Below are positions 41,823-49,420 of a stretch of 64,000 nucleotides of DNA, one piece after another (the first letter of the stretch is position 1; each line of letters opens with the position of its first letter). The notes below the pieces were generated by a model. The model was not told where the DNA came from, did not search any database, and saw nothing but the letters and a program-made list of their open reading frames with translations. The stretch covers positions 147,125 to 211,124 of the forward strand of contig NZ_JBGUAU010000005.1 of NCBI RefSeq assembly GCF_041820985.1, given 5' to 3'. Position numbers and translations under genes: made by a program. The DNA is from Evansella sp041820985 (GTDB lineage Bacteria > Bacillota > Bacilli > Bacillales > Salisediminibacteriaceae).

Positions 41823-41894
41823 GTACTTTAGTCTTTAACATCTATATTGCTATTTAGACTTTTCATATTGAAGTTTTTCTTCGTATATGAAAAA

Positions 41895-42293
41895 CTACTC
41901 AGGTGCAACGACTTCTACCTTTATTCTATCTGGATCTTCGAAATACACTGCATAATAATTATCTCCTCCAGCAAAAGGGTGTTTATCTGAGTAAAGAATT
42001 GCTACGCCTCTTTCTTTTAATTTGTCTGTCAATTCATCAACGTCTCTTCGTGATGAGGCGTGAAAAGCTAAATGATTCAGCCCTACTCGGCATCTATGGT
42101 AAGAGGGTTCTAAATACTTCTCTTCTGCCTGAACAAAAACGATGTAAGTATCATCTAGTATCCAACTATGACCACTCTCCCATTCTTGATAAGACGTATA
42201 CCCCAATTCTTCAAGAAACCATCCCCAAAATTCGGTTGTCTGCTCTATATTCGAAACATATATCTCAATGTGGTGTAGTAACCCTTTTTTCAT
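41895..42293 (-). CDS. VOC-family (glyoxalase-like) protein
   Basis: A 132-residue protein with the paired beta-alpha-beta-beta-beta units of the vicinal oxygen chelate fold: LLHHIEIYVSNIEQTTEFWGWFLEELGYTSYQEWESG and LNHLAFHASSRRDVDELTDKLKERGVAILYSDKHPFAGGDNYYAVYFEDPDRIKVEVVAPE. Metal ligands would be the HHIEI His, the LNHLAF His and the KVEVVAPE Glu. Substrate unknown; relatives are often annotated as glyoxalase or bleomycin-resistance family. Monocistronic with a strong terminator. Confidence 0.85.
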   Translation of the reverse strand: MKKGLLHHIEIYVSNIEQTTEFWGWFLEELGYTSYQEWESGHSWILDDTYIVFVQAEEKYLEPSYHRCRVGLNHLAFHASSRRDVDELTDKLKERGVAILYSDKHPFAGGDNYYAVYFEDPDRIKVEVVAPE

Positions 42294-42368
42294 AATAAAA
42301 TCCTCCCATTACAGTTACTATCTGCTCTTCCATTTTGCATTTCAGTTTTTCAAATGCCTGATATACCA

Positions 42369-44150
42369 TTATGTTTTTCTATAAAACAATGTATCAAACG
42401 AAAGTAATCCCAGTGAACTTAGGGATACCCCCATTAAGTTTTCATTATAACTAGCCTTTTGATGAGTCCAATATATTGGTAATACAATATGTTCTTCTAT
42501 TAAAAGTTCTTCTACCTTTCTCAAGTGGTTCATTCGATCGTTCTGGCTTTGCTTTCCAGTTACTTCGTTTAGTAGATGTTGAAGCTTCCCCTCATTCTCC
42601 TGATCCAAAAGGTTAGGTACCACACTGTTACTTGATTGATACAAATGGTATAGAGAATTTTCTTCTATCTCTTCTGCAACATACTCCCCTAAGACAATAT
42701 CTGCTTTATGAGACTCTTGGATGAATGTAGCATATGGTACACTTTTGATCGTTATAGGAATTCCATATTTTTTACATTGTTGTTTTATCCAGTTTACATC
42801 CTCTACGTTGGGCGTAAGGTCATATGTCATTATGGTTAGCGGTTCATAAAATAATTCTACTTCATTAAGTTTAGGAGAGGTATCACCTTCCATACTAGAA
42901 ACAGACTTAATAAAAGAACATGTTTGCTCGTGACGAGGGTAGCCTAACTCGTCTATTAAGTTTCTTGTATTTAGAAGTTCAAATAACTGTTTTCTTAAAG
43001 TCGGATTGGTTCCAATTCGATCCTTCTTCATATTCCACACCAAATATTTTACCGATAATCGTGATCTCTCAACAAATTGTAGTTGGCTATCTTCTCTCCT
43101 TTTCGTAGTGAATGGCATATAAAGAATAGGCTTGTCCTCTAGAGCTGATATGTGTAGGTACTTTTCTATTGATGGAAGTATATGAATCGTAATTTCATCC
43201 AAATGTGCTCTCTCCTGAAAATAGTTCTCAAATACTGAAAAAGTAAAGGACACACCTTGTTTGTGTTCCATAATTTTGAATGGTCCACTTCCGATTGGAT
43301 GGATGCTGAACTCTTCCAAAGTCTTATTTCCATAATCTATAGGGATGATGGAACATTTTGATGATGCTACTAGAAACATCCAGTGATATGAGGGTTTGGT
43401 AAACTCAAATTGAACCACATAGTTCCCAACACATGTGATGGATTTCAGGTCTTTTATTATCCATTTTACATCTGTTTCTTGCAACCGTTCAAAAGTGAAT
43501 TTCACATCAGCTGAGGTGAGAGTTTTGTAATTATGAAATAAAATCCCTTTCCTTAAGTAAAACGTTACCCTTTTTCCACCTTCCTTCACCTCCCAATAGT
43601 GAGCGAGAGATGGTTTCATTCTGTTTGTTTCTTCGTCAAAGATAACAAGGGTATTAAACATTTGCCTTACTATATGACGTTCTGTTTGTCTTTCTGCTTG
43701 TGAGGGTTCTAGAGAATACAAAGGCCGAAAATAAGGTATTTTTAAAATTTCTATATTATCTTTTACTTGTTTGGTTGATGAGCCATCAATGCCAAATAAC
43801 TTAACAATTAGAGAGTTTATTACGTCCTTTTTCTGTTCTAATTGGCTTTCCTCTATTATAGAAATTAATTCATCAATATCTGCTGTTTTCGGATTTATTT
43901 TAGTAAAGTACTCAAACATGGTATCCAATGTGTGGTGAAAGGTCATCTGTGTCGCATTCCCTCTCCCCCTCCCTCTAATCGTTTCTATCCATCGTTCTTC
44001 CTCTAATTTATTGATGATATGTATGACATTTCTTTCAGAACATACCAGTATTTCACTAAGTTCGCTCCTCGTTGTTTTATAAGAAATGTTCGTTTTCTGG
44101 TTTGCAATATGTATAAATAACCTTGTGTAATATTCAATAAGTTTTCCCAA
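42369..44150 (-). CDS. SgrR-family regulator with solute-binding domain
   Basis: A 593-residue protein with an N-terminal winged helix-turn-helix (residues about 1-60: KTTRSELSEILVCSERNVIHIINKLEEERWIETIRGRGRG), then a helical linker and a family 5 solute-binding (SBP_bac_5/DppA-like) domain from about 145, including LAHYWEVKEGGKRVTFYLRKGILFHNYKTLTSADVKFTFERLQ and FSIHPIGSGPFKIMEH. SgrR-type regulators sense a small molecule (glucose-phosphate stress in E. coli) through this domain. No signal peptide, so it is cytosolic. It is divergent from a drug/metabolite transporter, which is the likely target gene. Confidence 0.88.
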   Translation of the reverse strand: MGKLIEYYTRLFIHIANQKTNISYKTTRSELSEILVCSERNVIHIINKLEEERWIETIRGRGRGNATQMTFHHTLDTMFEYFTKINPKTADIDELISIIEESQLEQKKDVINSLIVKLFGIDGSSTKQVKDNIEILKIPYFRPLYSLEPSQAERQTERHIVRQMFNTLVIFDEETNRMKPSLAHYWEVKEGGKRVTFYLRKGILFHNYKTLTSADVKFTFERLQETDVKWIIKDLKSITCVGNYVVQFEFTKPSYHWMFLVASSKCSIIPIDYGNKTLEEFSIHPIGSGPFKIMEHKQGVSFTFSVFENYFQERAHLDEITIHILPSIEKYLHISALEDKPILYMPFTTKRREDSQLQFVERSRLSVKYLVWNMKKDRIGTNPTLRKQLFELLNTRNLIDELGYPRHEQTCSFIKSVSSMEGDTSPKLNEVELFYEPLTIMTYDLTPNVEDVNWIKQQCKKYGIPITIKSVPYATFIQESHKADIVLGEYVAEEIEENSLYHLYQSSNSVVPNLLDQENEGKLQHLLNEVTGKQSQNDRMNHLRKVEELLIEEHIVLPIYWTHQKASYNENLMGVSLSSLGLLSFDTLFYRKT

Positions 44151-44167
44151 GATTAAGCCCCTCTCTT

Positions 44168-44214
44168 AAAAGGTGAAACACTTAACTACACTTTACACTT
44201 TTTCTTCACCCTTT
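44168..44214. promoter_or_regulatory. Candidate SgrR operator between divergent genes
   Basis: AAAAGGTGAA (44168-44177) faces TTCACCCTTT (44205-44214) in inverted orientation with one mismatch. Between them lies ACACTTAACTACACTTTACACTTTT, in which ACACTT recurs. The site is 18 bp upstream of the SgrR start and about 40 bp upstream of the transporter start. Confidence 0.5.
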
Positions 44215-44250
44215 ATCAATTACAATAGACATACAAGGTGGTGAACAAAG

Positions 44251-45123
44251 GTGAAGGAATTCGAAAAAGGTCATCTATTAAATATACTATCTGTTCTCAT
44301 GCTAGCAGTTGGTCCGCTATTATCAAAGTTTGGGTTATTGAATCTTTCTCCTGCGTTTGCTGCATTCATAAACGTAATAACAATTATCCTTGCTAGTTTT
44401 TTATTCGGAATAGTAACAAAAACGCCTGTAAAGTTCTATTTTGAAAAAAATATTTTTCTTTTAGCTATATGTAACTCACTCGGTATCATATTTATGTTTT
44501 TGAGCATGGATATTCTGTCACCAATAGAAATCGGTTTTATCGGTAGATTTTATACGGTATTTGCTGTTGTGTTGTCTGTAGTTTTGTTAAAAGAAAAATT
44601 AACAAAGCAAGAGGTTACATTCATCCTGTTAGCCATAATAGGGGTATTCTTATTTATGGAAACAGGCGGAGATTATAGGAATAACCTACTTGGAAGTATC
44701 TTTGCTCTTCTGTATACATTCTTTTTTGCGTTAACAAATATTTATATCAAAAAAACGATGAGTAAACAAAAAAACTCAAACTCTATCATGTTCTCGAATA
44801 ATGTTATTACTTTGATTTTTGTTATGACATATGGAATGTTCATAGGGGAGCTTTTTAGAGAAGAAATCTCTTTTGAAGGCATCGGCTTTATCGTTGGTTC
44901 TTCCTTCCTTGGTGGATTTCTTGGAACACTTCTACTATATGAAGCATTAAAATACTTGAGGTTTTCTATCGCAAATGTGACTAGGGCATTTAGTCCTTTG
45001 CTACTGGCAGTTATCTCCTACCCATTTTTCCCAATAGAAATTACCTTAAAAAATACCTTAGGAGCAATACTGTTACTTGGTTCCATTCTATTATTAGCAG
45101 TTAAAGATAAAAAACAAAAGTAA
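44251..45123 (+). CDS. EamA/DMT-family transporter
   Basis: A 290-residue protein with ten predicted membrane helices in two EamA repeats (about residues 7-133 and 145-287). It shows FLSMDILSPIEIGFIGRFYTVFAVVLSVVLLKEKLT at the end of the first repeat, a typical EamA segment, and GTLLLYEALKYLRFSIANVTRAFSPLLLAVISYPFFPIEITLKNTLGAILLLGSILLL in the second. Members export amino acids, nucleosides or other metabolites. The start codon is GTG at 44251, with AAGGTGG 8 nt upstream. It is divergent from the SgrR-like regulator and probably controlled by it. Confidence 0.88.
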   Translation: MKEFEKGHLLNILSVLMLAVGPLLSKFGLLNLSPAFAAFINVITIILASFLFGIVTKTPVKFYFEKNIFLLAICNSLGIIFMFLSMDILSPIEIGFIGRFYTVFAVVLSVVLLKEKLTKQEVTFILLAIIGVFLFMETGGDYRNNLLGSIFALLYTFFFALTNIYIKKTMSKQKNSNSIMFSNNVITLIFVMTYGMFIGELFREEISFEGIGFIVGSSFLGGFLGTLLLYEALKYLRFSIANVTRAFSPLLLAVISYPFFPIEITLKNTLGAILLLGSILLLAVKDKKQK

Positions 45124-45198
45124 AGCACTAGTTTTATAAAGGATTTTACGCTGAAACCAAGAATTATCTAGTAGTTTATGTAGAAAGGACTGATAAAA

Positions 45199-45543
45199 AT
45201 GTTTTACCGAAGGAAGTTGTATAAAGTAAAACCTGATATAGTTGAGAGTTTTAATAGCCATTTTAATACAACACTTCTGCCAACTCAGCAAAAATATGGA
45301 ACACGACTAATCGGCCGCTGGATGATCCAATATGAGGAGTATACAGAAATATTTGCAATCTGGGAATATGATAGTCAAGAAGATTATGAGGAAATTGAAA
45401 CGAAGGTGCGAAGTGATCAAGCTCATATTGAACGAGTTGCAGCCTGGTATGAAAAACATGGTGGAAGGAAAAACGTAATGGAAAACTATGTCTTAGAAAT
45501 CAAAAACGAAGCAATACAATCTACCGTTTTGGTGAACGAATAG
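45199..45543 (+). CDS. NIPSNAP-family protein
   Basis: A 114-residue dimeric-barrel type protein: YRRKLYKVKPDIVESFNSHFNTTLLPTQQKYGTRLIGRWMIQYEEYTEIFAIWEYDSQEDYEEIETKVRSD, the layout of NIPSNAP domains with a central LIGRW and a FAIWEYDS strand. Function unknown in bacteria. Cytosolic, monocistronic. The start ATG follows AGAAAGGACTG. Confidence 0.8.
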   Translation: MFYRRKLYKVKPDIVESFNSHFNTTLLPTQQKYGTRLIGRWMIQYEEYTEIFAIWEYDSQEDYEEIETKVRSDQAHIERVAAWYEKHGGRKNVMENYVLEIKNEAIQSTVLVNE

Positions 45544-45627
45544 CGAACACCTTGGGTTCACCATAATCTCCAAAATATGTATCATACGGAGGAGAATAGT
45601 TTCCCTATTTTCCTCCGTATACTATTA

Positions 45628-45924
45628 TCAGAATTCAACACAAAATGGATGTAACTCCTCGTTTAAACAATATTGAATTCTTTCCCTGAAATTGTTCCAT
45701 GTCACCATCTCCAATGCTATCTCAATAGGGAAGAACCCTACCTCTAAACTTTCCGAACTTATCGTTAACTCCCCACCAATTGGTTTAGCTAAAAACAAAG
45801 TGTTACAGATCGAAGCATTCACATTTTGGAAGATGCCACAAAATTTTATTACTTCGATCTCGATACCCGATTCTTCCTTTGCTTCTCTAATTGCTGCAGA
45901 TACAATATGCTTCGGTGGTGCCAT
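45628..45924 (-). CDS. N-terminally truncated Nudix hydrolase
   Basis: A 98-residue protein beginning almost at the Nudix box. The box reads HIVSAAIREAKEESGIEI (REAKEESGI fits RE-U-x-EE-x-G-U), but the earlier glycine and glutamate of GX5EX7 are displaced: the residue at the Glu position is Lys. The usual 35-40 residue N-terminal strands are missing. The ribosome binding site GGAGGAGAGG is itself the in-frame continuation that would encode GGEE upstream of MAPP, and the HIT gene ends 28 bp before, so there is no room for more coding sequence. The C-terminal part (NTLFLAKPIGGELTISSESLEVGFFPIEIALEMV) looks normal. Probably a remnant or a deletion junction; activity is doubtful. Confidence 0.7.
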   Translation of the reverse strand: MAPPKHIVSAAIREAKEESGIEIEVIKFCGIFQNVNASICNTLFLAKPIGGELTISSESLEVGFFPIEIALEMVTWNNFRERIQYCLNEELHPFCVEF

Positions 45925-45952
45925 TTCCTCTCCTCCGTTTCTACAATAAACG

Positions 45953-46351
45953 TTATCGACTGTTTACTCTATTTTTGAACATATATCGTATACCTTTTCC
46001 TGCTAGGGGTTCATCCTCAAACCTTGGTAAAACATGAAAATGTGCATGAAATATGTGCTGCCCCGCAACCTCTCCACAGTTCCAACCAAGATTATACCCT
46101 TGTGGTCGATACATTTCATCCAAATAACCCTTCACTTCCTGAAGAAGGTCATAGGTTCCCTGCCACTCTTCCAACGTCAAATCAAATGCTGTTTCTCTAT
46201 GTATCTTAGGAACAATAACTCCTGATCCTTCCAAATTACTCCCTTTCTTCTGTGTCTCTTTCAACTGTAAAAACATACAATAATCATTGCTCATAACCAT
46301 CATTTGATTCGGAAGTAACTCAGGATTACAAAATACACAATGTTTTTCCAT
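45953..46351 (-). CDS. HIT-family protein
   Basis: A 132-residue histidine-triad protein. The triad HIFHAHFHVLP gives H-x-H-x-H-x-x, and the N-terminal CVFCNPELLPNQMMVMSND has the CxxC typical of Bacillus HIT proteins. It would hydrolyse or transfer nucleotidyl groups (AMP-type substrates). The start is placed at the ATG 46351 (MEKHCVFCN), because GACGAGG lies 5 nt upstream and HIT proteins start here; the frame open to 46426 has an unrelated basic N-terminal extension. Cytosolic. Confidence 0.85.
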   Translation of the reverse strand: MEKHCVFCNPELLPNQMMVMSNDYCMFLQLKETQKKGSNLEGSGVIVPKIHRETAFDLTLEEWQGTYDLLQEVKGYLDEMYRPQGYNLGWNCGEVAGQHIFHAHFHVLPRFEDEPLAGKGIRYMFKNRVNSR

Positions 46352-46430
46352 ATGGACCTCGTCCACCTTCCTCTCCTCTTCTTTAATCCCCTGACTTTTA
46401 CTTTTATTCGAATTAAGGTACACCAACTAA

Positions 46431-46928
46431 TTAATACAACCGACCCATAACCTTATTATCTATATACCAAATTCTCAACTTCTTTATCACACCAGATTCT
46501 TCGTCATAGGAAATATGCAACTCTCTTTTTACATATAGATTGGAATACAGGTCTTTCGAGTAAGCTTTTCGTTTTAGCACATCTGATAGTTTACTAACCT
46601 CGTCACCAACAGAAACTCCAAACAAACTATGATTCTCATTTTCTGTTTCTATGGAGGACACCTTGTGGAACGCATTACTATCACTATCATCGGAAAAACC
46701 TAGAAGCACTCCTAAACTTGAATACTCCCTTCCATATCCCCCCATCCCCTCTAGATATCTCCCTTCTCCTAATTCTGATAATACTAATTTTTCCTCCTTG
46801 AGAAGTTTCATGTTTTCCACATTCAGGTTACTATTTGCTTGTACAATAGCGAGGCGATCTAGTTGGAAAATAAATATGATACCTATCATCAATACGGTAA
46901 ATGAAATAATAAACAACCGCTTCCTCAC
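46431..46928 (-). CDS. Secreted or membrane-anchored protein of unknown function
   Basis: A 165-residue protein with an N-terminal hydrophobic segment (about residues 4-24, ending FQLDRLAIVQANS, which may be an anchor or a signal with AxA at VQA). The rest is polar (GEGRYLEGMGGYGREYSSLGVLLGFSDDSDS, then a strand-rich VKRELHISYDEESGVIKKLRIWYIDNKVM). Not recognised. It lies in a run of minus-strand genes between the GNAT and HIT genes, 30 bp from the GNAT stop. Confidence 0.55.
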   Translation of the reverse strand: MRKRLFIISFTVLMIGIIFIFQLDRLAIVQANSNLNVENMKLLKEEKLVLSELGEGRYLEGMGGYGREYSSLGVLLGFSDDSDSNAFHKVSSIETENENHSLFGVSVGDEVSKLSDVLKRKAYSKDLYSNLYVKRELHISYDEESGVIKKLRIWYIDNKVMGRLY

Positions 46929-46958
46929 AGCGAAGCACCTCCCATTGAATATGCATGC

Positions 46959-47477
46959 TTATTTTTCTTTAGAATCTCTGTTATAACTTGAATAAATAAC
47001 GTGCCATTTTTGAAACACCCACGCAGCTTTTTCCACAGTTAAACCTATTTTTTCAGCAACACGACAGGAAGGAATATTCCATGGGTCAATAATACTGATT
47101 ACTTTATGCAACCCCAAGTTGGAAAATGCGTATTCTTTGCAAGCATGTGCCGCTTCCGTACCATAGCCTTTGGACCAATAGTTTTTATTAATATGGTAGC
47201 CAATTTCCACTTCCATTTTTCCATCTACCACTTGTTTGACAAGTCCACAATCCCCAATTAGTTGTCCCATTTCTTTTAGGCAGACAGCCCACAATCCATG
47301 CCCATCCTCTATGTATCGCTTCTGATTACGCTCTACCCATTTCACTGTTTTTTCATAATCAAAAGGAGCTGGATAATACTTCATCGTTTCTACATCAGAA
47401 AAGATAGCATGAAGAGAGGGGACATCTGCTTCTGTAAATTCTCTTAATTGTAATCGATTTGTTACTAACACATTCAT
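46959..47477 (-). CDS. RimJ/RimL-type GNAT acetyltransferase
   Basis: A 172-residue GNAT protein: TNRLQLREFTEADVPSLHAIFSDVETMKYYPAPFDY, LWAVCLKEMGQLIGDCGLVKQVVDGKMEVEIGYHINKNYWSKGYGTEAAHACKEYAFSNLGLHKVISIIDPWNIPSCRVAEKIGL. The acetyl-CoA loop is YWSKGYGTEA. It resembles RimJ/RimL-type acetyltransferases that act on protein N-termini or small amines. Cytosolic. It lies 17 bp downstream of the UDG gene and is probably cotranscribed with it. Confidence 0.88.
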   Translation of the reverse strand: MNVLVTNRLQLREFTEADVPSLHAIFSDVETMKYYPAPFDYEKTVKWVERNQKRYIEDGHGLWAVCLKEMGQLIGDCGLVKQVVDGKMEVEIGYHINKNYWSKGYGTEAAHACKEYAFSNLGLHKVISIIDPWNIPSCRVAEKIGLTVEKAAWVFQKWHVIYSSYNRDSKEK

Positions 47478-47494
47478 TAAAATCCCCCCTGCCT

Positions 47495-48166
47495 TTATAT
47501 GTAGTTATTAATTTCCTGGAAAACATCGTCCACCATATCCGGTGTAATCCGTTTTGTATCGATATTGTACCTGGATGTGTGATACGTACCTACTAGTCTA
47601 GGAAATTCCGCTCCCACCCCATAACTACACCCATGACCAAACTTCATTTTTGATACGTCCGCACCTAGTTTTCTCAACACTCTTTTTGTTTGATTAAAAG
47701 CGTCGCCACCAACTGCGAGAATAACTTTTACATTTGTTAACAGCTGTAGCTCCCTTTCTAAGAACTCTCTACAGGCTTTGAATTCTGTTGCGTTAGGTTT
47801 ATTTTGTGGAGGAGCACATTTTACGATATTGGTGATATACACATTTTGAAGTTGTAATTCATCCTCTGATGTTCGGGATTGCTTTTTGTTGGAAAAACCG
47901 TGACGGTGCAATGCTTCCAGCAATAAATTTCCTGATGTATCACCAGTAAAAACTCTTCCTGTTCTATTCGCACCATGTGCAGCAGGAGCTAATCCTACGA
48001 TAAGTAGTTCAGCCTTGTGGTCACCAAATCCTGGTACAGGGCGAGCCCAGTACGTTTCTCCATGAAATTGTTTTCGAGTTCCTTCTTGGACTGAACACCA
48101 TTCTCTGAGACGATCACATTTTGCACATGAAATGATCCTCTCGTTAAGTTGTGATAAAGACATCAT
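47495..48166 (-). CDS. Uracil-DNA glycosylase, type 5 (UDGb-like)
   Basis: A 223-residue iron-sulfur uracil-DNA glycosylase. The active-site motif GLAPAAHGANRTGRVFTGDTSG near residue 57 is the family 5 form (A-P-A-A-H-G...TGR), and a C-terminal HTSRYN serves as the DNA-intercalation motif. Four Cys (Cys14, Cys17 in CAKC, and two further in CAPPQNKPNATEFKAC) form the [4Fe-4S] cluster. It removes uracil, and often hypoxanthine or ethenocytosine, from DNA in repair. Start ATG follows GAGGTGAT. It is the first gene of a minus-strand run. Confidence 0.9.
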   Translation of the reverse strand: MMSLSQLNERIISCAKCDRLREWCSVQEGTRKQFHGETYWARPVPGFGDHKAELLIVGLAPAAHGANRTGRVFTGDTSGNLLLEALHRHGFSNKKQSRTSEDELQLQNVYITNIVKCAPPQNKPNATEFKACREFLERELQLLTNVKVILAVGGDAFNQTKRVLRKLGADVSKMKFGHGCSYGVGAEFPRLVGTYHTSRYNIDTKRITPDMVDDVFQEINNYI

Positions 48167-48178
48167 ATCACCTCGATT

Positions 48179-48407
48179 CTATTCCAAATTCTCTCCATTT
48201 ATAATTTTATACAGTGATTGGGAATCTCTAGAATTTAATCCTACAAAATAACTTTTAGACTGCGGGACTACCTGGAGATAATCCCTATTAGGTGTAACCC
48301 AAATATCAAAGTCATTTAAATGGAAATCAGGTGGATCCAATAACTTCTTCAGGTCCACAGCCAATAAGAAACAAAGCGAAGAGCAAGAAGTTAACATGTT
48401 TTTTCAT
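48179..48407 (-). pseudogene. Frameshifted small lipoprotein
   Basis: A good ribosome binding site (AAAGGGGGGA) precedes ATG 48407, which opens a lipoprotein signal, MKKHVNFLLFALFLIGCGPEE (lipobox LIGC), but that frame stops about 10 codons later. The rest of the coding sequence continues in the adjacent frame as LLDPPDFHLNDFDIWVTPNRDYLQVVPQSKSYFVGLNSRDSQSLYKIINGENLE to the stop at 48179. The total length (229 bp) is one base more than a multiple of three. The ATG of the apparently intact second frame has no ribosome binding site. A one-base insertion near the GAAGAAGTTATTGG stretch explains this. Confidence 0.7.
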
Positions 48408-48507
48408 AAAAATAGAGTCCCCCCTTTTCTATTCAACGGATTACTTTATTAAAAAGTTTCATATTCGCTTTACTTAACAAATATGGATTAAGAGATGCTG
48501 TTTTTAC

Positions 48508-48533
48508 GTTTAGTATAAATTATTATCGGGAAG
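48508..48533 (+). promoter_or_regulatory. Candidate sigma-B promoter of the lipoprotein gene
   Basis: GTTTAG (48508-48513), 14 bp, GGGAAG (48528-48533). Both elements match the sigma-B consensus at five of six positions. It is 35 bp before the start codon. Confidence 0.4.
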
Positions 48534-48568
48534 ATTGTGGACATACAAAATTATTGGAGGGATTTCTG

Positions 48569-49342
48569 TTGCAGAAAAAGATGTTCATCTTATCTACAAT
48601 AGTGACGTTTCTCATTCTGTTTACCGCTTGCGCAAATGGAAATGAAGAAAATACGAACGAGAATACCGCAAATCTTCAAGATGAAATCGATGAATTAACA
48701 GAAGAACTAGCGAATTTGCAAGCAGAACTAGATGCTCGTGACGAAACCATTTCGGAACTGGAAGCAGAAATTAGAGAGCTAGAAAATGATCAAGGTAGTA
48801 ATGATGAAAGTAATAATGACAATGGCTCTGAGGATATTGTTGTTGATGAAGAACGTTTACGTGATAGAGCTGATAATGTAGTGATCGCTTTAGAGAATAT
48901 TAATTTTCAGAGTCTGGCAAACTATGTACACCCTGAGAAAGGTGTTCAATTTTCGCCATATGGTTATGTGAACGATGAGGAAGACCTTGTTTTCTCAGCA
49001 GACGAGGTTGCTGCATTCCGAGAAGATACAGAAGAGTATGACTGGGGAACGCAAGACGGGTCAGGACACACCATTTCATTAACTCCTGTAGAATACTATG
49101 AAGAGTATATTTATATTAGAGACTTTAGTAGAAATGCACAGGAAATAGCGATAAACGAGATCGAGTCACATGGAAATATTATCGTGAACGTGGAAGAAGC
49201 TTACCCCGATGCAGACTTTGTAAGCTATTATGTAGCCGCAAGTGAGGAAGAACTGGATTGGGCAAATCTTATATTAGCCTTTGAAGAGCACGATGGAGAT
49301 TGGTATTTAGTTGGGTTAGCCGTTGATAGGTGGACAATTTAA
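48569..49342 (+). CDS. Coiled-coil lipoprotein
   Basis: A 257-residue lipoprotein with the lipobox LFTAC (Cys21). A leucine-heptad coiled coil follows (about residues 35-75: LQDEIDELTEELANLQAELDARDETISELEAEIRELEND), then an Asn/Glu/Ser linker and a C-terminal domain of about 150 residues with ALENINFQSLANYVHPEKGVQFSPYGYVN, a block recurring in secreted Bacillus proteins. The TTG at 48569 is the likely start because GGAGGG lies 7 nt upstream; an upstream TTG at 48554 overlaps it. Anchored outside the membrane. A terminator follows. Confidence 0.78.
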   Translation: MQKKMFILSTIVTFLILFTACANGNEENTNENTANLQDEIDELTEELANLQAELDARDETISELEAEIRELENDQGSNDESNNDNGSEDIVVDEERLRDRADNVVIALENINFQSLANYVHPEKGVQFSPYGYVNDEEDLVFSADEVAAFREDTEEYDWGTQDGSGHTISLTPVEYYEEYIYIRDFSRNAQEIAINEIESHGNIIVNVEEAYPDADFVSYYVAASEEELDWANLILAFEEHDGDWYLVGLAVDRWTI

Positions 49343-49356
49343 TAGTCTGTTAATTA

Positions 49357-49395
49357 ACTGGAGAGGGATTATTTTTAGCCTCTCCAGTTTTTTTG
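49357..49395 (+). terminator. Strong terminator after the lipoprotein gene
   Basis: CTGGAGAGG pairs perfectly with CCTCTCCAG across a 12-nt loop, followed by seven T. Confidence 0.92.
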
Positions 49396-49420
49396 TCCAT
49401 TTGTGCAAAAAACTTCCACG

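Larger units (their letters stand above)
41091..41894. other. 800-bp non-coding stretch with several repeat families
   Basis: No credible gene. In order it holds a bulged hairpin (CAGTT...AACTG, 41139-41170), a very long terminator-like hairpin (41253-41298), scattered copies of the ATCACATG/CATGTGAT motif (41257, 41280, 41358, 41388), a small TGTGAAATCACA-type palindrome near 41329, four palindromic GGAAA...TCC(A/G)CTTAT elements (41536-41721) and the terminator of the VOC gene at 41785-41822. It may be a decayed repeat zone. Confidence 0.6.
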
